From Spongiibacter taiwanensis (lineage in GTDB: Bacteria; Pseudomonadota; Gammaproteobacteria; Pseudomonadales; Spongiibacteraceae): a stretch of DNA of 64,000 nucleotides. Positions within the stretch are counted from its first letter, which is position 1, and each line of letters starts with the position of its first letter. The notes under the pieces were generated by a model. That model was given only the letters and a program-made list of their open reading frames with translations. It did not search any database and was not told where the DNA came from. Location of the stretch: assembly GCF_023702635.1 (NCBI RefSeq), contig NZ_CP098455.1:1302001-1366000 (forward strand). The letters run 5' to 3'. The position numbers and the translations under genes are program-made. This document shows positions 56,862 through 64,000 of the stretch, piece after piece.

Positions 56862-59712
56862 CGTAGCTCCCCGCCAGGCGCACCTGCTTGGCATAGCGGC
56901 CGGGCAACATCACCTCGAGCGCGGCAAGACTTTGTTGCAGCGCGTCATTCCACAACCCCTGACGGACATGCCCCAAGTTGTGTTCAAAGGCAGAAATTGC
57001 CCTCTCTTCAAAGGGGGAGGCCTCTTGCTCAAGCAATTGCAGATATTCCCCCAACACCTCCCCCGTCAGATCGGAGGGACGCTGGGACGCGAGAATGGCA
57101 TGGGCGAAATCCCGATACAGCAAGCCGAGCTCATTCAGGGCAATACTGGATACGTCCGCATAACCATACTCCGCCGCGCGATGAAAACCCTGGGCAGCCT
57201 GCTCCAGCAGCCGTCCCTTGGTTGCCAGCGACGTGGCCAGGGGCGCTACCAGAGCAATCTGGCGACCCCGGCTGGCGACCTCCTGGGCCAGCTGCAAATG
57301 GGCCTGGGCGGCAATCAGTCGACTGGTGTCCGGCGACCCGGTCCCGATCTCATCCGCCGCAACAATCTCTTTGAGATACCGCTGTCGCTCAGAACTATGT
57401 GGGGGTAACAGCCCGACAACATGCCAACGAACGCGTTGAGCCGCCTCTGCGTCGGGGCGGCCGGTCTCCAAATATCGGCGGTAATCAACAAGGGCCTGAC
57501 CGGGCTGACCGGCCCGCTGGAACCATTGGGCCGCTTGCAAGCGCGCACTCTCCCGATCAACCAGTTGCTGGCTCGTGTTGGCAGCCAGGCGGCGATATGC
57601 CTGCGCTGCCGCACCGGGCTTGCCCATCTTGCTATAGCCCCGTGCTAGCATCACATCTACCTCGGCTAGCTTTCTCTCTTCCGGAAACTGCTCGACCAAC
57701 ACTTCAAGCCAGTGGAGACTCGCCGGCCATTGCCCCAATTGATCGCGTAACACCGCAGCGTCGAACAAGGCCCGCTGCTTTACGCTAGCTGAGAGGGGTA
57801 GTGCCAGCATCGACTCCAGCGCCGTCGCTGCCGGTTCAAGTTGGCCTGCGTCACGCAAGGTATCTACCCGTTGATAAACGATGATCGCCAACCGGGAGAC
57901 CACGCCGGAGCGATCCTTACCAGCCAGCTCCGAGCCCGCCAGCAAGTTCCGAAACAGGGGCTCGGCTTCACGGTAACGACCCAGTTGAAACAACGCGTCA
58001 GCCTTCAATAGTTGGCCTTGATAATGCTGTCGCGGACTCAGGGGGACAGCGCCCTGTTCAACTTCGCTCACCAGGGCAAGCACCCCGGGGAAATCTCCAG
58101 ATTCAAACAGCAAGCCCGCCGCCTGCAGCAGCGCAATACCGCCCTCCTCTCGCCGGGGATAGGCGGCAACAAAGCGCTGACTCAGAGCTGCCAACCGCTG
58201 GACCGCCACTCGCCGCACCGGGGCCGGGCTCGCTACCAGCGCATCAAGCGCCTGCAATTGGGACTGGATCGCCGCTAGACCGGCATCACCCTTGTTGGCA
58301 TAGGGCGTATCACTATAAGCAAGCAACTCGTATTCGACAGCGGCAAGTTTAAAGCGGCCGCCATCATAGTAGGTCTCGGCGAGGGCCCGGCGAACATCGC
58401 CCCTGGCCTCACTGCCAGGAAAGCGGGCCAGCCAGCGCTGATACATCGCGGTAGCAACGTCAAGGGTCCCGGTCCGCCCCTGACGGAATTGCTGGTGATG
58501 ATAGCCAGCAACATCGAGCATATAGGCCATTAAAACCGACACCTCCACACCCGGCGCCAATACCACCGGTTGCGCCGGCGCAGCAGCAGGAAGCAGGGGA
58601 TTGCCGGGATCATAGCGTTGAATAAAGACCGCTTTCTGGGCGGTCGCCTGGGCCATCAAACCTCCATTCAGGTAGGCGCCAATGGCCTGGCGGTGAAAGG
58701 CAGGCGCGGCAGGCGAATCAGGTCGCGATGCCGCATAGTGCAGCGCCACGAGAGCGGCATCGGTTATCCGCTGGGTTTCCAGCAAGCGCTCGACCAGGCG
58801 CTGGTAGATTGTCAGCGCAATCGCCTGATCGCCCTCAGGGGGTAGGAAAATATCCAGTTGTGCCCTGTCGCTGGCTGCCAGGCACAGCACCGCCAAACGC
58901 GTGGCATCCTCAACAGTTCCCTGACGGTTGTCCGTCGCCAGGTAGGGGGGCAGACCGGGAGAAGGGTCGCTGATGACCGGCTGCGACAACAGAACCGCAT
59001 TAAGGTCTACCAAGGCCTGTGAAAACTGATCCAACTGATAGCGAGCCCAAGCGCGTTTGTAGTGCCCGTAAATGCGGTAATCCTGACCCGCCGAGGGCAG
59101 GGCAAGAAGTGCACTGTAAGCGCGCTCTGCAGCCGCGAAATTCTTCAATCTCAACCACATTTCTGCTGCCCGAAACTGGGCTTTCACGGCGAGCGGGCTA
59201 TCGGGATAATCGGCGGCAAGTTGCTCCAGGCTGGCAATCGCCGCGCTGTCATCACCCTGCATCGCCTCCGCCCGGGCCCGCTGATAAAGCACTTGAGTGC
59301 GGCTGGGGTAGTGAGGGAAAGCCGCCAGTAAACGCTGGTAATTGGCCAGGGCCGGCTGCAACTGATCCGGCCCAAGTAAACCCGAGGCCACCGCGTCTAC
59401 CCGCAGGTCTGCGGCCCGCCGCAGGGCTTCTGCTTGCACTTCACTCCTGGCGGCCATCCCCGCAATCTGGTCATAGTGCTCAAGGGCGCTGCGCAAGGCC
59501 GCGGCATCGTCGCCCTCCTCGGCAAGGGAGCTTGGAGCGAGAGAGATTCCCAGGCGCTCCGGACGCTGGCCGTTTCCGCCAATTAACTCCCCAACCGTTT
59601 GTAATTGCGGCGACGTGCCTGCGCTCTGACAAGCCACCAACGCCGTAACGAGAGGCAGCGCCAACAGCATCGGCGCCACACTGCCCTGGCCCGCTGCGGC
59701 GGGGCTTCTCAC
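56848..59712 (-). CDS. Large TPR-repeat outer-membrane lipoprotein
   Basis: A 954-aa lipoprotein. Signal peptide MLLALPLVTALVAC with lipobox LVAC (about residues 15-28), followed by many TPR/Sel1-like helical repeats throughout (for example QALVDLNAVLL, AAERAYSALLALP, GRYREAEPLFRNLLAGSEL, GQLEPAATALESMLALP, GKPGAAAQAYRRLAANTSQ, ALNELGLLYRDFAHAILAS). No enzymatic motif. The GTG start at 59712 overlaps the upstream stop (GTGA). Size and repeat style are like GltD/AgnB-type scaffolds. It probably sits under the outer membrane and contacts the TonB-like rod. Confidence 0.82.
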   Translation of the reverse strand: MRSPAAAGQGSVAPMLLALPLVTALVACQSAGTSPQLQTVGELIGGNGQRPERLGISLAPSSLAEEGDDAAALRSALEHYDQIAGMAARSEVQAEALRRAADLRVDAVASGLLGPDQLQPALANYQRLLAAFPHYPSRTQVLYQRARAEAMQGDDSAAIASLEQLAADYPDSPLAVKAQFRAAEMWLRLKNFAAAERAYSALLALPSAGQDYRIYGHYKRAWARYQLDQFSQALVDLNAVLLSQPVISDPSPGLPPYLATDNRQGTVEDATRLAVLCLAASDRAQLDIFLPPEGDQAIALTIYQRLVERLLETQRITDAALVALHYAASRPDSPAAPAFHRQAIGAYLNGGLMAQATAQKAVFIQRYDPGNPLLPAAAPAQPVVLAPGVEVSVLMAYMLDVAGYHHQQFRQGRTGTLDVATAMYQRWLARFPGSEARGDVRRALAETYYDGGRFKLAAVEYELLAYSDTPYANKGDAGLAAIQSQLQALDALVASPAPVRRVAVQRLAALSQRFVAAYPRREEGGIALLQAAGLLFESGDFPGVLALVSEVEQGAVPLSPRQHYQGQLLKADALFQLGRYREAEPLFRNLLAGSELAGKDRSGVVSRLAIIVYQRVDTLRDAGQLEPAATALESMLALPLSASVKQRALFDAAVLRDQLGQWPASLHWLEVLVEQFPEERKLAEVDVMLARGYSKMGKPGAAAQAYRRLAANTSQQLVDRESARLQAAQWFQRAGQPGQALVDYRRYLETGRPDAEAAQRVRWHVVGLLPPHSSERQRYLKEIVAADEIGTGSPDTSRLIAAQAHLQLAQEVASRGRQIALVAPLATSLATKGRLLEQAAQGFHRAAEYGYADVSSIALNELGLLYRDFAHAILASQRPSDLTGEVLGEYLQLLEQEASPFEERAISAFEHNLGHVRQGLWNDALQQSLAALEVMLPGRYAKQVRLAGSYDDLR

Positions 59713-61508
59713 AGCACCACCTCGCTGAAATTCCCGAAGCGCTTTTCAGCCAGCCGGGCTAGGGCAAAATGGGCCTCCGCCAGATAGGCCTCGGTACGCG
59801 CCAACTCCCTTTGCAAATACCCTAGCGCCGCATTCTCTGCCAGGCCGGCTTGCGCTTCAAAACGGCCATCCAACTCCACCAGCAGCCGGTCAATCTCGCC
59901 GACCAGCGGATCGGAAACATCAGCAGTCAATGCCAGCCGGGCCTGGCTGCGACGCAGCATCAGCACCTTTTTGGTATCAATCAGATTGCGCAGTTTATCT
60001 GCCGCAACCAAAAAATCCGGCGCCTCCAGCATTCGCACGATATAGGCCTCTGGCGCCGCCTCATCAACACCGCACAACCACTGCCCCCAGCCGCTGTCGC
60101 TGCGCACTAACAACGCGTGGAGCTCTTCCGTCATTTTGCCCTGCTCCACGCGCTCAATTGACTGGCGCAGTGCCAATACGGTTTCACGCAATTGCCTTCC
60201 CGCCTGGTGATAGCGCTTCAACGCCTGCTCGGCAGCGCCCAAGTGCAGCAGGGTATAGGGCACGATCAACATCGCTTCCTGAACAGCTGGGTCGTAGGGA
60301 TCACCGGCCACCAGCTCCATCCAGGGGGCCATAGCCTCAATAACTTCACCCCGCTTGCGGGCGGGCACCACCGCCCAGGCATTTCGAAAGGGAGATTGGC
60401 GCCGAGCCCAGGCGATAAAATCTTCGGAATCAGACCACATAAAGCCCGCTTGGGGACTGCCGTTGTAGGGATTTTCGGTCAGCCCGGCACCGGCATCATC
60501 AACCGGGTTCAACATTGCCCAGCCCAACCCGATCAACGCCTGACTGGCATAGGGGCCATGTCGCCGCACTTCACTGTAATAGTCTGCGGCTTTGCGGTGA
60601 TCACCCCGGTCAAGAAAGTACGACCCGAGCAGCAAGTGCCCTTGATCACGCAGAATGCGCTGCCCCTCGTCAGCTACCTCTGCACGCAAGAGTTGCTCGA
60701 GCGGCTCAGACCGCCCCTGGGAGAGGGACGCCAACGCGCCGTTGAATTGGTCAAACCATGCTTCATCAGCGGGGACCTGGGGCGCGATCCCAGTGTCGCG
60801 CTCAAGCCCGACATACGCCGCATCGGACAGATAGGCAAAGCGCCGGCCGGAGGCCTGCCAAAAATGGGCGGAATCAGCCCAGTGGGCATTGCCCGTGACG
60901 CTGACCACCTTGACCTCGGTCTTGTAGAACAAGCCAAATTGGCTGTCATCTTCCAAGACCACTGCGACGTCCTGCTGCCCCTCGAGAACATCCACATAGG
61001 CGTCCACTCGAACGGGAATCCGCTCCTGACCGCCTCGCCCTGCCACCCCGACCAGCGTTGCACGAATACGATGACGACCCGGCGACAGCGACAATACCGC
61101 AATATGATGGCGTGCTGATTGGTTAAGGGCATCGGTTTCGAACAGACTGTAGTTGTATGACAGAGGCGACGAGGATTCATCTACCAGAATGGACACAGAC
61201 TGCAGATCCAGCTTTGCAGCCCGGTCGGCCACCAGTAAATTAACCAGGCCCAGATCGCGAATTTCCGTTTCCAGCGCTTGCCGCACCGCCTTGTCCACCT
61301 GCAGCGCCCGAGCTTCCAGGTCACCGTCACCCACAGCGCCGCGTTCATCCACAGGATCACTCAACGCCACACTCACACTCAGCCATGCCAGCAGCAACAT
61401 CGCAGCAAAAGGCAGCACTCGCTCCATCAGCACGATTCCGAGCAGGCCGCTCATGGCAACCGCACTATTCCGCCGGCGGCCAGGCAGTCCTTCATCCTTT
61501 GATTTCAT
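59709..61508 (-). CDS. TPR-like envelope protein (599 aa), unknown family
   Basis: A 599-aa protein with an N-terminal hydrophobic segment (LLGIVLMERVLPFAAMLLLAWLSVSVAL, about residues 21-48), probably a signal anchor or signal peptide, and a periplasmic part. A beta-rich section (about 60-210; SVSILVDESSSPLSYNYSLFE, HRIRATLVGVAGRGG) is followed by helical TPR-like units (GHLLLGSYFLDRGDHRKAADYYSEV, ASQALIGLGWAMLN, LHLGAAEQALKRYHQAGRQL). A C-terminal coiled-coil-like region runs to ALARLAEKRFGNFSEVVL. ATG 61508 has GAGGAGG 6 nt upstream, a strong site, suggesting this gene begins its own ribosome-loading point within the operon. It opens the motor part of the cluster, 81 nt after the PepSY gene. 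Confidence 0.75.
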   Translation of the reverse strand: MKSKDEGLPGRRRNSAVAMSGLLGIVLMERVLPFAAMLLLAWLSVSVALSDPVDERGAVGDGDLEARALQVDKAVRQALETEIRDLGLVNLLVADRAAKLDLQSVSILVDESSSPLSYNYSLFETDALNQSARHHIAVLSLSPGRHRIRATLVGVAGRGGQERIPVRVDAYVDVLEGQQDVAVVLEDDSQFGLFYKTEVKVVSVTGNAHWADSAHFWQASGRRFAYLSDAAYVGLERDTGIAPQVPADEAWFDQFNGALASLSQGRSEPLEQLLRAEVADEGQRILRDQGHLLLGSYFLDRGDHRKAADYYSEVRRHGPYASQALIGLGWAMLNPVDDAGAGLTENPYNGSPQAGFMWSDSEDFIAWARRQSPFRNAWAVVPARKRGEVIEAMAPWMELVAGDPYDPAVQEAMLIVPYTLLHLGAAEQALKRYHQAGRQLRETVLALRQSIERVEQGKMTEELHALLVRSDSGWGQWLCGVDEAAPEAYIVRMLEAPDFLVAADKLRNLIDTKKVLMLRRSQARLALTADVSDPLVGEIDRLLVELDGRFEAQAGLAENAALGYLQRELARTEAYLAEAHFALARLAEKRFGNFSEVVL

Positions 61509-61589
61509 TGGCAACCTCCTCAAGTCGTGACAGAGCGATCCAACCGCGCCGCTTAGGATTAAACAAACGCGCTGCCTCAGCCGCATATT

Positions 61590-62486
61590 TCATTTCCGGC
61601 GGCGCCGATTACTGCGCCACATCATCCAAATGCCGCTGATTGACAGCCATACACACAGAATGCCAACGGTGTTAATCACCCATGGCCCAAATCGGCCAAA
61701 AAAGCGGCCACTGTGCATATCAATCAGCAGCTGTTCCAATGCCACCGTTGGCCGCGCAAAGGGCAAAACCTTGGCTTTGATCTCCTCACTCAAATCGGTC
61801 AACACAGACCATTGCACATCGACATCCGAGTCAAGGGCCTCCCAAACCATGCCGTCGCCGGTGGCATAACTGCTTTCGCCCTTTACCACAACACGTTGAC
61901 CGCTTGCGCTCGTGGCGGGCAACACGCCAATCTGGTTGATTGCAGCCACCGGCAACATATAGTCGCTGATCTCATCAATCACACTTCCCTTCGCATCCAC
62001 CAGCGTGAGCTTGTCTTTGGTCGCAACAAAAATCTGCGCCGACGCATCTTCGCCCAGGGCAGAAAAGCCAACTGGCGAGGGAATGTGTCGATCCAGCAAA
62101 TGCCCATCCACCACCGTATTCTCAGTGGTATTGACCAACCAGTGGCTGGCATTCACATACCCCGTCTCTGGCGCCCGGGGATACAGCCCGTACATTGACA
62201 TAACGGCGGCCGACTTGACCCGCAGCGCGTCCAGGCCCCAGGACGCACTTTGGTTCAGCAGCACACCACTAATTCCGAGCCAGGCCATGAACAGAAAGGC
62301 GAACAAGCCGGCCCGCTGGTGCCACTGTCGAAGCACCATCGTCAGGTTTTTCTTTGCGCCGCCGGGCTTCGACGACGACCCTACCGCCCGCAGCTTAGGC
62401 ACCTTTTTCAATAAGGCTTTGCGCATGACCGTTTGCCCGAGTACAACTTTGTCTTTGCCAGCGTCTGCAATGTCTATATCAGCCAT
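61590..62486 (-). CDS. PepSY-associated membrane protein (second)
   Basis: A 298-aa inner-membrane protein with two main membrane segments: AGLFAFLFMAWLGISGVLLN (about 59-78) and PWVINTVGILCVWLSISGIWMMW near the C-terminus. The conserved His of QWHQRAGLFAF and the IDMHSGRFFGRFGPW box match PepSY_TM proteins; the periplasmic loop between is about 180 aa. Family members often transfer electrons between membrane and periplasmic flavoproteins. It stands directly after the FMN-binding gene (29 nt) and shares its direction, so a role as the membrane redox partner is likely. GAGG 7 nt upstream supports ATG 62486. Confidence 0.88.
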   Translation of the reverse strand: MADIDIADAGKDKVVLGQTVMRKALLKKVPKLRAVGSSSKPGGAKKNLTMVLRQWHQRAGLFAFLFMAWLGISGVLLNQSASWGLDALRVKSAAVMSMYGLYPRAPETGYVNASHWLVNTTENTVVDGHLLDRHIPSPVGFSALGEDASAQIFVATKDKLTLVDAKGSVIDEISDYMLPVAAINQIGVLPATSASGQRVVVKGESSYATGDGMVWEALDSDVDVQWSVLTDLSEEIKAKVLPFARPTVALEQLLIDMHSGRFFGRFGPWVINTVGILCVWLSISGIWMMWRSNRRRRK

Positions 62487-62515
62487 AAAAGAACCTCACT
62501 CTCATCGTTATTTTT

Positions 62516-63055
62516 TCACTGAATCAGACTGTCAAACACGATAGCCGTCCACGCCATTCGCTCCATCATCTGAACCGAAAGGGTTGCACCGGTGATATTG
62601 TCCACCTCGACATCAAGTCCTGATGGCGTCGCCTTGGCACCGTACAATTGCTGGAGAAACGACGGTTCAGCCACCTGCTCACCACGAGACTCTCTGTAGA
62701 TAAGCACCTTTGCCACTTCCACACTCTGATTACTGATCACAAATCCGCAGGTTGTTGGCACGTAGCCCTCCTTGCCAATATCGTCGAAGATCCACACACT
62801 TCTGTCGCCGTCCTGCCAGTAACGGAGCCGTTGCTGGGGAAAATTTCGCTTGAATGCCTGGGCTACTTTCCCCTGGTCGCTCGCAGATAACTCCAACACC
62901 TTTGGTGCCGGCACCTGGCCATTGAAGACCTCTTTTAGAAACACCTCCGGGGTTTGAAAGGTTTTGTAAAGTTCAAAGGCTTGAGCAGCGCCGCTAGACC
63001 ACATCAACATCGCTGCCAGTACCGCAAATAATCCTCGCGTAATATCGCCACACAT
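62516..63055 (-). CDS. Exported FMN-binding protein with covalent flavinylation motif
   Basis: A 179-aa protein with signal peptide (GLFAVLAAMLMWSSGAAQA, to about residue 26) and an FMN-binding domain. The flavinylation motif DxxTGAT occurs as DNITGAT at residues 152-158, with Thr158 the predicted covalent FMN site, followed by SVQMMERM. An ApbE-type transferase is required and is not in this window. The fold is like NqrC/RnfG and related extracytosolic electron carriers, but there is no membrane anchor beyond the signal peptide. It begins the PepSY-motor block; a 195-nt gap separates it from the haemoglobin gene. Confidence 0.9.
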   Translation of the reverse strand: MCGDITRGLFAVLAAMLMWSSGAAQAFELYKTFQTPEVFLKEVFNGQVPAPKVLELSASDQGKVAQAFKRNFPQQRLRYWQDGDRSVWIFDDIGKEGYVPTTCGFVISNQSVEVAKVLIYRESRGEQVAEPSFLQQLYGAKATPSGLDVEVDNITGATLSVQMMERMAWTAIVFDSLIQ

Positions 63056-63193
63056 TTTCCCCGCCTCGCTATATTTGTCGCTGCTGCTCTTGCGCCAGCC
63101 TGCTACCGCTATATCACTTGACAACATATCAACCACTACCTGTCTAAATCGTTTCTGAAAGGTTCGAGAATCGGCGCCGTGCTGAGATCTTCA

Positions 63194-63246
63194 CTGGCTT
63201 TGCAGTACACGCAGCGCGGGCAAACTGCAGAGCCAGCGAGAACCGC
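63194..63246 (-). promoter_or_regulatory. 12-bp imperfect inverted repeat in leader
   Basis: CTGGCTCTGCAG and CTGCAAAGCCAG (minus strand) form a 12-bp stem with one mismatch and a long loop, in the 195-nt gap between the haemoglobin stop and the FMN-binding start. It has no T-run, so it could be an attenuator, an RNA-processing site or an operator. It is the only sizeable gap within the operon. Confidence 0.4.
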
Positions 63247-63250
63247 CCTA

Positions 63251-63712
63251 CTAGCGCGTCACAATCACCCGCTCGTATGGTGCCAGCGCGGCAATCAGCT
63301 GATTGCAGGCTTCATAAGTAACCTCAACGCGCTCACAAGCCTTATAGGCCGCCTCAACCACGGCGTTAAACTGGGTAACAGTGATACCAAGATCAGCATG
63401 AGCAGCTGCCATACTTGCCCCCTGATATTGCACATCACCACCGAGCACCAGTTGCTCCAGCTGGGTATTGAGAAATATCTGCCGCTCAACGTTGCCAAAC
63501 TCGCGGAAGATATGGTTTATGCGGTTATCCAACATGATGTAGTAGAAAAGACTCTCTACCCAGTTGCGGATACCCTCTTTCCCGCCCCACTGCTCCAGTG
63601 CATCGTCATCCAGCGGCGGCAGGGTTTTTGTTTTCCCGGTCTGTGCCTGCAAGGGCATGGCGCAGGCAAACATCAGGGAAATAAACATTAGATACTTAGC
63701 AAATGTCTTCAT
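63251..63712 (-). CDS. Exported group 1 truncated haemoglobin
   Basis: A 153-aa protein with a clear signal peptide (MKTFAKYLMFISLMFACAMPLQA, cleavage before QTG), which is unusual because truncated haemoglobins are normally cytosolic. Family blocks are LEQWGGKEGIRNWVESLFYY, RINHIFREF (CD1-region Phe), FLNTQLEQLVLGG and AAHADLGIT with the proximal haem ligand His105. The distal B10 position aligns with Leu55/Phe56, not the common Tyr, so ligand stabilisation may differ. Cys126 and Cys136 could form a disulfide in the periplasm. ATG 63712 has GAGGA 7 nt upstream. It lies in the cluster with periplasmic flavin and copper proteins. Confidence 0.9.
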   Translation of the reverse strand: MKTFAKYLMFISLMFACAMPLQAQTGKTKTLPPLDDDALEQWGGKEGIRNWVESLFYYIMLDNRINHIFREFGNVERQIFLNTQLEQLVLGGDVQYQGASMAAAHADLGITVTQFNAVVEAAYKACERVEVTYEACNQLIAALAPYERVIVTR

Positions 63713-63743
63713 TGTGTATTCCTCAAGTCGTCCTGGTTGCCAG

Positions 63744-64000
63744 TTAGTAGCTCGCCTGCAATGACAGATAGAAGCCATGCTGGTCCGGAGTGATGGTGAT
63801 ATCACCGAGCCAGGCGTAGGCGAAGGTCATCGACAGGTTCTTATTGGGGAAGTAAGCAACGAAGGCATCAAACCAGTCACTTTCGTTTTGGGTGAGCGTG
63901 CCCGATAGATTTCCGAGCCCCAAGCCCTCGAGGGTCGGTTGTAGTTCGGTGACGTCAATTCCCCCTAGCTCGACGCTTTCTCCGCTGAGATTATCCCCGT
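63744..64000 (-). CDS. C-terminal part of an outer-membrane barrel protein (window-truncated)
   Basis: The last 85 residues of a protein whose 5' part is beyond the window end. The visible part has NESDWFDAFVAYFPNKNLSM, then TFAYAWLGDITITPDQHGFY and ends LSLQASY, a C-terminal aromatic signature of outer-membrane barrels. A PNKNLS-type start of strands and YLSLQ end recall DUF3034 proteins, but I hold this loosely. It is 31 nt upstream of the haemoglobin gene in the same direction, so it probably belongs to the same operon. Confidence 0.65.
   Translation of the reverse strand, partial: GDNLSGESVELGGIDVTELQPTLEGLGLGNLSGTLTQNESDWFDAFVAYFPNKNLSMTFAYAWLGDITITPDQHGFYLSLQASY

Noticed and set aside
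63179-63691. 170-aa plus-strand frame opposite the haemoglobin gene
   Set aside because: The minus-strand frame has a signal peptide and globin motifs; the plus-strand frame has neither family pattern nor ribosome binding site.

Overview
The window looks like one contiguous chromosomal segment of a marine-type gammaproteobacterium. Gene order (miaB-ybeZ-ybeY-corC-lnt-leuS-lptE-holA, converging on proA-nadD-rsfS-rlmH-mrdA-rodA-mltB-rlpA-dacA-ybeD-lipB-lipA, then ubiX-mpl) is, from memory, the Pseudomonas-like arrangement. Protein style and accessory content suggest the Cellvibrionales/Spongiibacteraceae area; that placement is inference, not a database result. No IS element, prophage or CRISPR array was seen.

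Layout. 0-1.8 kb: end of pth, ychF, an elongator tRNA-Met and a strong hairpin terminator. 2.1-9.8 kb: an Ig-like surface lipoprotein, a small outer-membrane barrel, cmoA-cmoB (tRNA U34 modification), a DUF1631-like protein, a class Ic aminotransferase and a DUF1820 protein. 10-21 kb: miaB to holA, interrupted between corC and lnt by a membrane-anchored glutamate-synthase-like FMN/Fe-S protein. 21.1-34.6 kb: an accessory gap between holA and lipA with a TonB-dependent receptor plus PepSY membrane protein, a thiolase/nitronate monooxygenase pair with a divergent AraC regulator, and a signalling block (two diguanylate cyclases, two histidine kinases, a single-domain response regulator). 34.6-50.8 kb (minus strand): lipoate synthesis, the rod-shape/peptidoglycan cluster, ribosome silencing factor, NAD and proline genes, a LON-domain protein, an RND/MMPL exporter, ubiX and mpl, largely linked by overlapping or very close genes. 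50.9-52.8 kb: a porin and a 0.7-kb gene-free region.

52.8-64 kb (minus strand) is the most unusual part. Reading in the transcription direction it encodes: an outer-membrane-type protein (cut by the window end), an exported group-1 truncated haemoglobin, an exported FMN-binding protein with a covalent flavinylation motif, a PepSY membrane protein, a 599-aa TPR-like envelope protein, a 954-aa TPR lipoprotein, a 196-aa TPR lipoprotein, a 94-aa exported protein, one ExbB/TolQ, two different ExbD/TolR proteins, a TonB/PglI-like transducer and a cupredoxin. The 1 ExbB : 2 ExbD layout with TPR lipoproteins and a TonB-like rod resembles the Agl-Glt envelope motor of myxobacteria. Here it is joined to periplasmic haem, flavin and copper proteins. 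I infer a proton-motive-force-driven envelope machine linked to periplasmic redox chemistry; the substrate is unknown.

Four genes touch possible c-di-GMP or phosphorelay control, two loci pair TonB-type energy or receptors with PepSY proteins, and both suggest an envelope-centred lifestyle in a redox- or metal-variable habitat.
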